From Cryptomeria japonica (taxonomy: Eukaryota > Streptophyta > Pinopsida > Cupressales > Cupressaceae), in NCBI RefSeq assembly GCF_030272615.1, contig NW_026728921.1, positions 374,001-438,000 on the forward strand: a stretch of DNA of 64,000 nt, read 5' to 3'. Positions within the stretch are counted from its first letter, which is position 1; each line of letters opens with the position of its first letter. Shown here piece by piece: positions 38,076 through 53,404 of this stretch. The notes beneath the pieces were generated by a model, which was not told where the DNA came from, searched no databases, and saw nothing but the letters and a program-made list of their open reading frames with translations. The translations under genes were made by a program, and so were the position numbers.

Positions 38076-39270
38076 CTTTCTAATAAAATATATAGTTTAA
38101 ATCAATCAGTGGACAATAAATTGTTGATTGATTTAATTTCTCATGAGAAAGATAACAAATAAAAGAACAAGGAGGAAATCCTCATTTTTTGATAGAGCAA
38201 AAGTTTTGTTAAAAAATATAGAGTTTTCTAAATTTGTTAGTTTCATAACTAGCTTCCAGAGTTGCATTTGAACTGTATTTTTTCAGAATAATACAATTTC
38301 ATAAGCTAGCTAGTTATGGAACAGACAAATTTAAAAAGTTCTATCTATTTTTGCTATCAAGAAATGAATATTTTCATTTGGATATTTTATTTTCAGACTC
38401 ACCGTTATCTTTTTCATCAGAATCCAATTCAATTAGCAATTTCTTGCCTAACGCTTGATTTAAACTAGCATTTTGTTAGAAGGGAACCTCTCATTTGAAA
38501 CAGTGTCTTGTTTTTCAGAATTTTGAGCACTGAAGTTTTTGGCACACCCAGACTTTCCATATATATGAACCTCTAAGTAAAGACAAAAGAAAATCTCACA
38601 CTTCCAGGCTGCAATAATCGAGTCTCCGACAAAGAAGGAGCTGAGTTGTGGGCCAGTTTCCGAACCCAGAGTGGCTGCTTAACAGTTTGATTATGGAGAA
38701 GAATTATAAAAGCAGTTGCACTATTTAACATTTTTTTTTGTCATTTGACAAGAAAACAGTTGCACTATAAAATCTATTATATTAACTCCTATTTGTGACC
38801 ATTCGTGTCCAGGAACAAGAATAAGAGGAAATAGTACAGAAGATTCAGCCAAGAGCTGCACCAAAAGTTGATAATTTTCTCTACTTCCCACATATTGTTG
38901 AGGGTGTCAAGTCCTTTTGATAGCACACTGGAGATCCTTTCCTCCAAGGCAATTGCAGCATTTGATAGCATTTCAAATTTATTTCCCATTTCATTAATGG
39001 TGTGTTATTAGCACAAGCTTTCAGCCTGGCTTTCTTATTATATGTGCTCAACAAATGGGTAATTCCTCCTTTTTCTTCTATCTTAGCTTTTCAAGAGAGA
39101 ACAATAATTTTCAGTGGTTCTATCTTACATTAACCTTTCTAAATGTGTAACCGCTACTTTGTAGGAATTAATTTTATTGATATTCTCAGTGGTTCTATGT
39201 AATGTCACTGAGTTACCTACTCAGAACTCTCCCTATAATGTCACTGAGTTACCAATTCTCAGTGGTTCTA

Positions 39271-40197
39271 TGTAATGTCCCCTTTTTAGGATAACTTCTG
39301 TCCTCTAAATCTCAATTATTACTATGGAACTGATCTTTGATAACACTTCAAATTATATAATTGATATAATATATGCAACAATAATATCATGGAAGGATAT
39401 ATATATAGAGAGAGAGATTATGTGTTGATTAATGCTAACTCTGATTGAATAATTACATGTATACCAAATGATGTGATCAATATATCGGCTCTTTCTGCAA
39501 TTCACTTTGATGAGATTATCTCTGCTATATCTGATATGTCATATAAATTATGCAAGCTGAACTTGATATTCAATCGGATGCTATTTCTGATCTAACACTT
39601 GAGTATATAAAATGTATATATATATACAATGCTAATGTCGCTGGTATCTATGTGTTGCTGTTTCAGGTGTGTAGTTATATTCTTGTTGATTCTGTTGTAG
39701 ACGATTCGCACTCGCAACAATGATGTTGTCTCTGATATATCCTTTTGATCTATGCAACAATGATGTTGTCTCTGATATTTTCTTTTGATCTATCAAACGA
39801 ACAGATCCAATAAAGGATAAATAAAAGATCAACGTTTTTCTAATCATCCTTGATGAAGTGTGATCGATGTCCCACTTATACCTTGCAAATCAAAGGGTCA
39901 CATCTTTTGAATGTGTAAGAGACATGTCTTTACCTAACCGTGTGTATTTCCACAGATCGCATCTCTTTAATTTACTAATTATTATTGTTATCCCTTAATC
40001 GATGTCACCCCGATTAGTGCTTCTTCTTTTAATTATTATTATATCTTCATTGTTGTTCTTCTATCTCAGCCACGTCACTTATAACGTCTCATTGAATCGG
40101 TCAAATACTTATCGTGTGTATGGTCTTGCTGCTGTAGATGCTCATAGTGTAGATGTTGGTGATTGAACTAGTGGATTGTCTGTATGGGGACATCACA
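39271..40197. mobile_element. Solo LTR (copy 4)
   Basis: Same element, ends and TTCTA flanks as at 6771-7697. Confidence 0.8.
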
Positions 40198-42570
40198 TTC
40201 TATATTCGTCACCTACTCAGAACTCTCGCTTGAAAACTCCTAATCTGTAATATCATTTGTCACAGAGTTACCTTGGTGGTTCTGTATTCTTTACCTTGGT
40301 ATGAGCTTAATGTTTGCATGTACTCGTATTATTTCAGGAAAAGAACTATTACTAAGAGCCATGGGATATTCAAAGGAGACAAAGATTTATGTTCAGTACC
40401 ATAAGAAATATGTTCCCTAATTTGATATGTTCGAAAAAAGGTCCTAATATGAGACAGTTATGACTCGTAGGTTTTTCAAATTCTTTCTTGTGAACTTGCA
40501 TTTTCAATAGTCTTCCTGATCTGAAATGGGTATTATTTATTTGAAATCCTTGTTTCATATTGTGGCCCTGCAAGGTATGCCTTGCAGTTTATTTTCACAT
40601 TTTTGGAAGCTTTTCATTCCAATATACTGCGAACACAGGACTCCTCTGCTGTCCAATCACTAGCACTGTAGCACCGCAGTGCATAACACTGAGAACACTA
40701 GATGAAACAGCAATATATTTGCCATAGCCCCTAGAAACTATGTTTATTATTTTGCATGACCCTTGTTGGATGTCCGTTTTGTTATATGGACTATATATGT
40801 GTATCAGTTGTAAAGTTGATGTTAATATTATTGAATATAATTATTATCTTTATTATGCTATCTCTTATTTAATGTATTTATTTTGTTTAGAAGACGAAAA
40901 ATGTGTGGGTGTCTTTGGGTGCAGGTATAAAGGTGTATGTGTCAAAGTCTCTGGTTAGCCTTTGGGATAATTTAGATTTTTGCAATCCAGTTAAATTGAA
41001 TTTGTAAATTTAATAATATAAGCAAATCTAGCCAGAATTGTTTGAGCTACCATTTATTACTAAAATTCTTTATTCAATCATTATTGTTTAGTTATTATTG
41101 ATTATGAATGCAAATATTGATACTATCATATTTACATATTTGTTAAGTAAAGGTGTTTATAATAAATTTACCAAAGAATAATAAACTGAATTTAATATAT
41201 AATAAATATATTAAATGGTAAACAACAACTAAATATCAATATAAACATAAATTAAAAAAACATGAATAAATAAATAGAAGCATATAAACAAATAATTAAA
41301 TCTATAATGTATGGGGAAGGAGTACAAAATATAAATAATAGTTAATAAATGTTCCAACTATCCCATGAGGGGAGGTAGGAAATAAAACAAGCAAATGTAT
41401 TGAAGGAAATGAACACATGGGTAGGAAGTACATGGCAGCAAAATAATTTATTGGAGAAGCTAGGCACCAAAATGTAGGACACCATAGTTAATGAGCATGG
41501 CCAAAGGCATGGGAGAGATGAATGTAGGACAAAGAGGAGAGCTCTACCATTAAAATGTTATTGCACCCATGTCTATAAAGGTTGTCCAAAAAAAAAAAAA
41601 AGACACCATGATGCTAGGCGTGCTTAAAAACCCTATGAACCCTCATAAATCAGATTATCAATACATTCATTCTGAGCTAGGAAACACAAAAAAAAATGTG
41701 AGGGATTGCAACCAAAGGGGGAGAACAAGGAAGAAATGTGTAGGTTCACGCATTGGAAAAACCGTAGGACTCTATTAATCCAAGTTCATTTATTCTAATT
41801 GAAATTATAATTTCTATTATGATCCAATGAATAGATTTTAAATATAATTAATTAAAGTCTTAAATTACCCTCTCCTATTGATTTGCAACACACTAGTTAT
41901 AATATTAATATTTCCATATGCGCTATCGACTCCCTCTATTTATCATGTCTCTAAATTTCACACATTTTCCATAATCAATGATAGATTTAAAGAAATCCAT
42001 CATAAATTATAACACTTCATAGATTTCACGTATTTATGAATTATGATAGGTACATTAAACAAATCAATTACTAGATATATAAAATATCATACTAGTTGTG
42101 ACGACATTTAGAGGTGTTAACTTGGGAGTTGGATCATGTTAAAATTCAAGAATATAATTACTTTTGTAGAGCAATAATATATCTCCATCGAACCTTTCTA
42201 ATAAGATAGCTGAAATAAAAATAGTTCAAACAACTCAGTCTTTTCAAACTCATTTTTGTAATGTATCACTTTCTAAATCTCATGTGTTGGAGTATTGCAT
42301 ATTTTAGTTGCATAGATTGGAATCTACTTGTTTGAACTCTTGAAATTAAGTAATGAAGTGGAATGACCAAATTAAGTGCATTCACTCAAAAGTAAAATCA
42401 AGACTGCCTTGTATAAGATGTCACTAAAAATGCATATATACTTTATAATAGGAAAAGCTCAAAGAATACACTCATAGTAACGAAAAAATTCTACCTCAAT
42501 GGTCTTTTCTTGCCAATATTGCTAGACCCTTAGTGAAGAAGCTGAGTACACAACTACACTAATTATTTTT

Positions 42571-44435
42571 ATGAAAACTATATTGGTGGATTGTGTGGAC
42601 GAGTATGAAGTCCTAAAAAGAGCACACCTGAGACTCGAAGTGAAACAAATTAATGATTATGGTCTGAAGATAAACACTCCAAATATTGTGGATGATGAAA
42701 ACGATTTTCTTGACCCCCAATTTGTCGATGATAGGAAGCCAGAAGTAATACCAGAAATTGACTGGAAAGAAGATGAGGAAGAACAAATTCAAACCAAGAC
42801 AATCTTGGTCATTCTAAGAATAGAGAAGTGGGTTAGAAAGAAGAAACTAAGTAGAAGCTCAAGGAAGGGTTCAACCTCAACCACTAAGGTCTTCAATATC
42901 TAATTCTCTTGTCCCATCTTGTGCTGTAAGTTCACTGAAACAGGGAAAAGGAGGACAGAGAGAAAAGACAGTGCAAATCAAAGAGGAGACAACTTCTGTC
43001 AGAGTCACTCGCTCTAGAACAAGGGACAAAAGACAATCCTTGCCTGTTGAAACTATGGTGGTTGACCTTGAGATGGATACCACCTCAATTGATCCAATCA
43101 AAGAAACAAAAAGTGCTGGCTGATGAGGGTAATAATCGGCAGGAATAGGAAGCCTCAAATGAAGTTACTACTATGGTAGTATGGGACGGAAAAGAGATTG
43201 GAACTGATTCAGATAAGCCTCAAGTTCCTTCAGGACTAGTATGGTTAGCAAATATGTCAAGCAACATTAAGAGAAACATTGTTCCAGCCTCGATTCCAAT
43301 AGAAGACATGGTGAGTAAATTCTTGGGAAAGACTCCAAAAATGAAGAAGTCCAAAACTATGTCAAAATTTGACTTTGATGCAGATAGTGGGAACTGGATT
43401 GCAGAGATTGCATGCCCATCAACAGATGAAAAGACAGAGAACTCTACATCTCAGGACTTCACTGTTGAAAAGATAAATATTGGAACTGCTTCTCAAGCCA
43501 CGTATGTTCTCCACCTTGAGGATTCAACAAAGAAAATCATAACCAGGACCTGGAAAGACAAAAAAGATAAGCATCGGATGAAAGAGATGTTACGAAGGAT
43601 GGTTGAATCCATTCAGGCAATCAATTCTCTGAACCCTCAAACTATGTCATAGATTCCAATGTCCTTTGATCCTAAGTCCCGTGCAAATTAGAAGAATTTA
43701 GAGTAAATACAAAAATGCAGGTTGATCATAGAAACTGTGATGGAGTGGCTAGAAAAGATTTGAAAGTCTGGTGCAGAGTACTATGTTAATCTAAGCAAGG
43801 TATATGATGGGGCAATGCAATTAATGAAGGAGTTGGAAGTTTAAATTGTCAATTGGAAGAAAGAGGAAGCTAAATGGGCATCAAAAGTTGTGCAGATGTG
43901 AGAAGTGTAGAATTACGGGGTAATGAAGTTTCTTGCGAAAAGACCTATGGCTGACCTAGATGACAGCATTTTGTATGTGTGCCAGAGGAACATTGAATGG
44001 AGAAATTCTCTTATAAAATAGGCTTATGAGGACTTCGCAAAGTTGGTAAACCAACTCACAGAATTAGTTACTTAAATAAGAAACGAGCTTGTGTGCAATG
44101 GGATTTAATGTTTGAATGATGATTGAAGAACCCTTGAAACGATCAAGGTTATAATAGGATCATTTAAGAGGAAAATTGATTATGTGAAAGAGGCTAAGGG
44201 TTAGGTTCCAGATGACTTAAGTGTGATTGTTAAGATCGAATCACTCTTGTTTTTATGCATTAGACATCTGGATAGTCACTCTGACAAAAGTCGCACAAGT
44301 TAACAGGGAAAAAGAGGTCTGGAAGCAATGTACGGCACGCGTGGGATTACCTCATCATACAATCATTCAGCACTTCACCACTACTCATGCAGATTGGAAG
44401 AAAGAAGCAGTTATCAAACCTGCATAGTGACATTT
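42571..44435 (+). pseudogene. gag-like pseudogene (copy 4/5 boundary)
   Basis: Same structure as at 10071-11935, with open stretches at 42571-42903 and 43173-43652. The translated stretches match those of copy 2/3. Confidence 0.5.
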
Positions 44436-45248
44436 TTCGTTGATGATAAATCCTTTTTCAATTGTTAGTTGCATAAACAATTTTATATTTATACTGGTTT
44501 CGCTGACTCTGCAGGGCAGAATTGTTGGCTTTCCATGTTTCTTGTTATAATTGTTTGCCCGGTTGTGGCTATATAACAATATTTTCGAGACTCTAGAAAG
44601 ATCCAAAAAATTGTGATTTTTCGAGCATCAAACAATATATGTTTATGTTTTGAATTCCTTGGAACTGGATTGACTGATTTACAAATCAAAATGATTATGG
44701 TGTGTAGTCTTTGAATTTGTGCGTTTAAAGATTGGCGATCTTTCTTTAAAAAATCAGTTATGTGCATCATACATTATTCTTATCAGTCAATTCTATATTT
44801 TCTTGAATTCATTGTAATATATATTTGTTAGAAGATTCGTTCTGGATTGAGTTGCGTTGATCCCCCTTGCCCTGTGAGGCATGAGAGGGTATCGATCAGA
44901 ATCAATACTGCATTGAACTTGCTTTGCACTGAATTTATGGAATGAACTTATGCTCAGATACAGAGTCTGTGGTCTCTTATTTAATCTTTATAATTTTCAC
45001 TCTTTTTTTATATTATGGCATTCCTTTGTGTTGATAGATGAATGCTAAAACCTTTTTATGCTTTTTGGTTAAAAGCATCTTCATTTCAAGATTTTCTGTG
45101 TAGAATTTATTGCAAATAATATGAGGAGCTTCCCTCTAATGCAGAGGATGGATTTTGATTAGTTCATCCAACTATTGGTTTATTTGTGTCATTTTATTAA
45201 GGGGTGTACAAAAGTGGTATTATCATTTAGAGAAAATAACTATTGCAA

Positions 45249-46485
45249 TTACAAGAAAGGGACAAATTTGTTAGCCAACCCATACAAACCAAAGCGTTGA
45301 TCTCCCACTGCTGGTGAAGAAATATATAACTCTTTCCTCACATCCTTCAGTTGTCTCTTGCACAAAAGCAACAATACCGGCAAGCCTTGCGGCTTCCAAA
45401 ACCCCATCAGCCCATATTCTCCAACCTCGTATGGGTTCCTTTGCACCATGCCTCTTCTCTACACCCATTTTTATTGGCACTTGGTGCATAGTAGGATTCT
45501 TCTCATTTTGGGAGACAAGCTCCATAGAGAATTCCCTAGGATGCCCAAATACCTCGGAAAACCTTTCACTGCCCACCATTTTCTTTATACTCCGTCTCCT
45601 TGGTGAAGCTCTCTTCACTAGGGTCAACTTCAATTTCTACCACATCTTGAAAATAATCCAAAACAAGGCCCAAGCCGGACCTCGTTCGGGGCAACTCTCC
45701 CACCACATCAAGAGGCTCGACACGTTGTCTTCGTTTTGACCTGCAATGGTCATCATCATGTGTATCTGGAGCACGTAGAATTCTAGGAAACTTTTTTGCT
45801 TCTAGAAGCACCTCCCATTGCATCAAGCACAACATCTTACACTTCATTAGCCAAGTCCATAGGCACATATTCTTCTAAGAAAAGGTCTCCTCCCTCTTAA
45901 ACCACAACCTCTTTTCTAGCATCTTTCTGCTAAAAAATTCTGGTGTCTATATAGGGACTATCTTCAACTCCAACTGAGGCATCACAACTTTCAACCTTCA
46001 CCACACAAATGCCAACAACTTCTTGACCATTAACAGTTTGGCCAATAACTACCAAAGATGGCTCAAGATAGGAGCAAATAAGAATCCCAACATCCTTCTC
46101 TTTGTTGGATTCTCCTCTTCCATTGAGTTCCCCTTTTTCTTCCAGCCATCCCACCAAAGCACATGACACTTGAAGCGCTTTTTTACACGGAATATAAAAC
46201 TACCATAGAAGTTATGAATTTTACCTTCTCCTTCTTCCTCCATCTCTACTCAAGCCAACCTAGGCTCTGATACCAATTGTTCGATATAAAGAAGCCGAGA
46301 AAAGATAATTGAATGAAACAAAAAATGTTTCACCAATAAATGTCTACATCCACCAAAGCAGGAAAATCTTATCTATTAGCCGATATCCAGTACATGGCTA
46401 TACAAATCTATTTATACATTACGTCAGACATAAAATGAAGAGTCAAGCGAAGGCAAAGAGACCGTTGGGCTTCATATACCCAACA
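45249..46485 (-). mobile_element. Truncated LTR-retroelement (copy 5)
   Basis: Same element as at 1915-3151. Just outside the LTR, near 46576, this copy has a private TTTGATTG where copies 2-4 and 6 have TTTAGTTG and copy 1 has TTTAATTG. Confidence 0.65.
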
Positions 46486-46868
46486 AGAAGTATCCCCCTC
46501 TCTATATAATTGGGTTGAACAAATAATTTGGAATAAAATTTAATAATATTAGTTAAATATTATTTAATTATATTTGATTGATAGAATCTATATATAATAA
46601 TAATTTGGTCTAACAATTTACTTAAAACAAAATTGAATAATATTGATTAATGTGTTTTTTGTTATATTTAAATAAAATTAAGAATAAAATACTATTTCTC
46701 TTCCCTATTCTGTATAATCATCCGTCCATTTATTTGCAGCAAAATAAACTCATAAGAAAATTATTGAAGCAACTCTTTGAAAAAATAAATTATAGATTTT
46801 TCTCTAAAATAAAAGAATTAATTAAAAAATTCTTACCTACCCTACATTACTAATGGATAACTTATTGC

Positions 46869-47669
46869 CCTAGGGCATAATTTTAGTGTAAAATTATAGA
46901 AATAACCCTTTCTAAATAAAAATTTCTTCATTCTTCTTTAAAAATATTTTAAAAGATAATAATAGTTCATTATCTACCCAACATAATTGGTTGATCATTT
47001 CTTTTTCAAAAGGCATAACTTAGTGAAAAATATAGAAACATCTCCTTGAAAAATCTTAACTACCCTTTGTAACCATTGGATCAAGTGATAGACATCTCTT
47101 TGAAAATTGAAACTATTGTTTCATCTTAAATAAACAATATTTTTATTACCTACCCTTCTTAACTATTGGGTCACTTACTGCACACGAGGCATAGCCGAAA
47201 ATTGTAGAAACAACTCCTTGGAAATTATAACTACCCTATGTAACCATTGGATCACTAGATAGGAAATTCTTTCTCCTCTAAATAAATAATTTTTCCTTAA
47301 CTATAACCATTCAATCACCTTATATCCCAGAGGGCATAAGTTTAGTAGGGAATTATAGAAACAACTCCTTGGATATTTTAATTACCTTATGTAACCATTG
47401 GATCACAATATAAGTAACTCTTTGGAAATTGAATCTATTGATTTTCCTTAAAAATAAAACAATATTTCTGGTACCTACCCTTATTAACTATTGCATCACT
47501 TATTTGCCACTAGGCATAAGTTTAGTGGAAAATTATAGAAAGAACTCCTTGAAAACATTAACTACCCTATGTAACCATTGGATCACTAGATAAGCAACTC
47601 ATAGAAAATTGGAATTATTGATTGACAATAAAAATAAAATGATATTTCTCTTACCTACACCTCTTAACT
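46869..47669. repeat. Five degenerate repeats (copy 5)
   Basis: Same block as at 3535-4335. Just beyond it, near 47704 and 47797, are the two changes shared only with copy 6. Confidence 0.75.
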
Positions 47670-48549
47670 ATTTGAATGCTTATTTCAAACCATTTGTTTT
47701 CTCAACCTACCCCTCTTAACTTTTGGAATGCTTATTTCAAACTATTTATTTTCTCTACCTACCCACTATCTATTTGACCAAATTTCTCGTTAGCCAATCA
47801 ACTATTTATTTTGCTTCATCGATCAACCTTCACCAATATGTCTTCCTCTTTCTCATGACTTTCACCAGTTTGAATGGCCTTGGAGATGCTGGCTTGTAGG
47901 TTAGTACTAGAGAGTGTGTTCAGAAATTTTATGTTGTAGGGCTAAGACAATGACATTCTTTCGGTAGATGGAGGAAAGTATGAATAATCTTTTCACTTAG
48001 ATGTTAATTTTTTTACACTTTTTCCCATTACAATGATATATTTTTTTGTTTTTTCCCTCTATATTTATTTGTTTGTTCTTGAGTGTAGTGGAGAACATAA
48101 GTAGCACTATGGAGAGCACAAATAGCAGAAATATGTCCACATGATAGAAACCAACAGAAATAAATATTATATTTCTTTTGTTTTTAATACAATTAATTTT
48201 TATTTTTATTTTTTTCAATAAATAAATTTTATTGTAAAACTCGTTATGAAGTTTATCATCATATTGTTGTAATCTAAAATGTGAAGGTTTTCTCTTCATG
48301 TTTCCTTTGCACCAATGAGCTCTTCTACGTCATGCCTTTGCACCATCTTTTCTTTATACACCTTTTTAATTCAACTTGACATTCTCCGAATATTAATTGA
48401 ATTCAAGTGCATGTCTGTCTTTCAGGAGGACATTTGCTTTTAGATTCTGTACTTAATTTGTGCAAAAGTTCCTTCTCGTATATTCATGCACGTAGGAATG
48501 TGATAGTGGTTCTAGTCCCACTCAACATTCTTGTGGCTTCAATGCTCAG

Positions 48550-48909
48550 GTCTGTCTCAACCTCTTCATATGGGTTTTGCATCTGAGTTTGAAGGAGCTT
48601 CTTATACAATGTTTTTATATGCACTATTCATAATTGTGAAAATAATTTCTGTAATGTTTTTCATGCATGACATTCTTCCTTTGATTGTTTCACAGCTTAT
48701 AAATGGCTCGCAAGGTCCAACTGGGCAACAATGGAAGGTGGAGTTAGTAAGTATAAACAATAAAGTAGAATTTCGACATGGTTGGCAAGAATTTGTCAGT
48801 TATATAGCGATGTTTTACTAGACATTCATATATATGGAAGATTTGGGGGAAGAAAATTTTCAATGCTGATAATTTTGAAAAAGCAGATATTCTTTAGAAT
48901 AAGAGATTC
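48550..48909 (+). pseudogene. B3-domain remnant (copy 5)
   Basis: Same as copies 1 and 2. The C lost in copies 3 and 4 is present. Confidence 0.65.
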
Positions 48910-50104
48910 CTTTCTAATAAAATATATAGTTTAAATCAATCAGTGGACAATAAATTGTTGATTGATTTAATTTCTCATGAGAAAGATAACAAATAAAAGA
49001 ACAAGGAGGAAATCCTCATTTTTTGATAGAGCAAAAGTTTTGTTAAAAAATATAGAGTTTTCTAAATTTGTTAGTTTCATAACTAGCTTCCAGAGTTGCA
49101 TTTGAACTGTATTTTTTCAGAATAATACAATTTCATAAGCTAGCTAGTTATGGAACAGACAAATTTAAAAAGTTCTATCTATTTTTGCTATCAAGAAATG
49201 AATATTTTCATTTGGATATTTTATTTTCAGACTCACCGTTATCTTTTTCATCAGAATCCAATTCAATTAGCAATTTCTTGCCTAACGCTTGATTTAAACT
49301 AGCATTTTGTTAGAAGGGAACCTCTCATTTGAAACAGTGTCTTGTTTTTCAGAATTTTGAGCACTGAAGTTTTTGGCACACCCAGACTTTCCATATATAT
49401 GAACCTCTAAGTAAAGACAAAAGAAAATCTCACACTTCCAGGCTGCAATAATCGAGTCTCCGACAAAGAAGGAGCTGAGTTGTGGGCCAGTTTCCGAACC
49501 CAGAGTGGCTGCTTAACAGTTTGATTATGGAGAAGAATTATAAAAGCAGTTGCACTATTTAACATTTTTTTTTGTCATTTGACAAGAAAACAGTTGCACT
49601 ATAAAATCTATTATATTAACTCCTATTTGTGACCATTCGTGTCCAGGAACAAGAATAAGAGGAAATAGTACAGAAGATTCAGCCAAGAGCTGCACCAAAA
49701 GTTGATAATTTTCTCTACTTCCCACATATTGTTGAGGGTGTCAAGTCCTTTTGATAGCACACTGGAGATCCTTTCCTCCAAGGCAATTGCAGCATTTGAT
49801 AGCATTTCAAATTTATTTCCCATTTCATTAATGGTGTGTTATTAGCACAAGCTTTCAGCCTGGCTTTCTTATTATATGTGCTCAACAAATGGGTAATTCC
49901 TCCTTTTTCTTCTATCTTAGCTTTTCAAGAGAGAACAATAATTTTCAGTGGTTCTATCTTACATTAACCTTTCTAAATGTGTAACCGCTACTTTGTAGGA
50001 ATTAATTTTATTGATATTCTCAGTGGTTCTATGTAATGTCACTGAGTTACCTACTCAGAACTCTCCCTATAATGTCACTGAGTTACCAATTCTCAGTGGT
50101 TCTA

Positions 50105-51031
50105 TGTAATGTCCCCTTTTTAGGATAACTTCTGTCCTCTAAATCTCAATTATTACTATGGAACTGATCTTTGATAACACTTCAAATTATATAATTGATA
50201 TAATATATGCAACAATAATATCATGGAAGGATATATATATAGAGAGAGAGATTATGTGTTGATTAATGCTAACTCTGATTGAATAATTACATGTATACCA
50301 AATGATGTGATCAATATATCGGCTCTTTCTGCAATTCACTTTGATGAGATTATCTCTGCTATATCTGATATGTCATATAAATTATGCAAGCTGAACTTGA
50401 TATTCAATCGGATGCTATTTCTGATCTAACACTTGAGTATATAAAATGTATATATATATACAATGCTAATGTCGCTGGTATCTATGTGTTGCTGTTTCAG
50501 GTGTGTAGTTATATTCTTGTTGATTCTGTTGTAGACGATTCGCACTCGCAACAATGATGTTGTCTCTGATATATCCTTTTGATCTATGCAACAATGATGT
50601 TGTCTCTGATATTTTCTTTTGATCTATCAAACGAACAGATCCAATAAAGGATAAATAAAAGATCAACGTTTTTCTAATCATCCTTGATGAAGTGTGATCG
50701 ATGTCCCACTTATACCTTGCAAATCAAAGGGTCACATCTTTTGAATGTGTAAGAGACATGTCTTTACCTAACCGTGTGTATTTCCACAGATCGCATCTCT
50801 TTAATTTACTAATTATTATTGTTATCCCTTAATCGATGTCACCCCGATTAGTGCTTCTTCTTTTAATTATTATTATATCTTCATTGTTGTTCTTCTATCT
50901 CAGCCACGTCACTTATAACGTCTCATTGAATCGGTCAAATACTTATCGTGTGTATGGTCTTGCTGCTGTAGATGCTCATAGTGTAGATGTTGGTGATTGA
51001 ACTAGTGGATTGTCTGTATGGGGACATCACA
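50105..51031. mobile_element. Solo LTR (copy 5)
   Basis: Same element, ends and TTCTA flanks as at 6771-7697. Confidence 0.8.
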
Positions 51032-53404
51032 TTCTATATTCGTCACCTACTCAGAACTCTCGCTTGAAAACTCCTAATCTGTAATATCATTTGTCACAGA
51101 GTTACCTTGGTGGTTCTGTATTCTTTACCTTGGTATGAGCTTAATGTTTGCATGTACTCGTATTATTTCAGGAAAAGAACTATTACTAAGAGCCATGGGA
51201 TATTCAAAGGAGACAAAGATTTATGTTCAGTACCATAAGAAATATGTTCCCTAATTTGATATGTTCGAAAAAAGGTCCTAATATGAGACAGTTATGACTC
51301 GTAGGTTTTTCAAATTCTTTCTTGTGAACTTGCATTTTCAATAGTCTTCCTGATCTGAAATGGGTATTATTTATTTGAAATCCTTGTTTCATATTGTGGC
51401 CCTGCAAGGTATGCCTTGCAGTTTATTTTCACATTTTTGGAAGCTTTTCATTCCAATATACTGCGAACACAGGACTCCTCTGCTGTCCAATCACTAGCAC
51501 TGTAGCACCGCAGTGCATAACACTGAGAACACTAGATGAAACAGCAATATATTTGCCATAGCCCCTAGAAACTATGTTTATTATTTTGCATGACCCTTGT
51601 TGGATGTCCGTTTTGTTATATGGACTATATATGTGTATCAGTTGTAAAGTTGATGTTAATATTATTGAATATAATTATTATCTTTATTATGCTATCTCTT
51701 ATTTAATGTATTTATTTTGTTTAGAAGACGAATAATGTGTGGGTGTCTTTGGGTGCAGGTATAAAGGTGTATGTGTCAAAGTCTCTGGTTAGCCTTTGGG
51801 ATAATTTAGATTTTTGCAATCCAGTTAAATTGAATTTGTAAATTTAATAATATAAGCAAATCTAGCCAGAATTGTTTGAGCTACCATTTATTACTAAAAT
51901 TCTTTATTCAATCATTATTGTTTAGTTATTATTGATTATGAATGCAAATATTGATACTATCATATTTACATATTTGTTAAGTAAAGGTGTTTATAATAAA
52001 TTTACCAAAGAATAATAAACTGAATTTAATATATAATAAATATATTAAATGGTAAACAACAACTAAATATCAATATAAACATAAATTAAAAAAACATGAA
52101 TAAATAAATAGAAGCATATAAACAAATAATTAAATCTATAATGTATGGGGAAGGAGTACAAAATATAAATAATAGTTAATAAATGTTCCAACTATCCCAT
52201 GAGGGGAGGTAGGAAATAAAACAAGCAAATGTATTGAAGGAAATGAACACATGGGTAGGAAGTACATGGCAGCAAAATAATTTATTGGAGAAGCTAGGCA
52301 CCAAAATGTAGGACACCATAGTTAATGAGCATGGCCAAAGGCATGGGAGAGATGAATGTAGGACAAAGAGGAGAGCTCTACCATTAAAATGTTATTGCAC
52401 CCATGTCTATAAAGGTTGTCCAAAAAAAAAAAAAAGACACCATGATGCTAGGCGTGCTTAAAAACCCTATGAACCCTCATAAATCAGATTATCAATACAT
52501 TCATTCTGAGCTAGGAAACACAAAAAAAAATGTGAGGGATTGCAACCAAAGGGGGAGAACAAGGAAGAAATGTGTAGGTTCACGCATTGGAAAAACCGTA
52601 GGACTCTATTAATCCAAGTTCATTTATTCTAATTGAAATTATAATTTCTATTATGATCCAATGAATAGATTTTAAATATAATTAATTAAAGTCTTAAATT
52701 ACCCTCTCCTATTGATTTGCAACACACTAGTTATAATATTAATATTTCCATATGCGCTATCGACTCCCTCTATTTATCATGTCTCTAAATTTCACACATT
52801 TTCCATAATCAATGATAGATTTAAAGAAATCCATCATAAATTATAACACTTCATAGATTTCACGTATTTATGAATTATGATAGGTACATTAAACAAATCA
52901 ATTACTAGATATATAAAATATCATACTAGTTGTGACGACATTTAGAGGTGTTAACTTGGGAGTTGGATCATGTTAAAATTCAAGAATATAATTACTTTTG
53001 TAGAGCAATAATATATCTCCATCGAACCTTTCTAATAAGATAGCTGAAATAAAAATAGTTCAAACAACTCAGTCTTTTCAAACTCATTTTTGTAATGTAT
53101 CACTTTCTAAATCTCATGTGTTGGAGTATTGCATATTTTAGTTGCATAGATTGGAATCTACTTGTTTGAACTCTTGAAATTAAGTAATGAAGTGGAATGA
53201 CCAAATTAAGTGCATTCACTCAAAAGTAAAATCAAGACTGCCTTGTATAAGATGTCACTAAAAATGCATATATACTTTATAATAGGAAAAGCTCAAAGAA
53301 TACACTCATAGTAACGAAAAAATTCTACCTCAATGGTCTTTTCTTGCCAATATTGCTAGACCCTTAGTGAAGAAGCTGAGTACACAACTACACTAATTAT
53401 TTTT

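Larger units (their letters stand above)
32502..43334. repeat. Tandem macro-repeat unit, copy 4
   Basis: It is 10833 bp long, with the same missing C as copy 3 (between 38027 and 38028) and the same A variant near 40899. A private G-to-A change near 35143 lies in the minus-strand retroelement interior. The pairing with copy 3 suggests these two descend from a local duplication or were converted together. Confidence 0.97.
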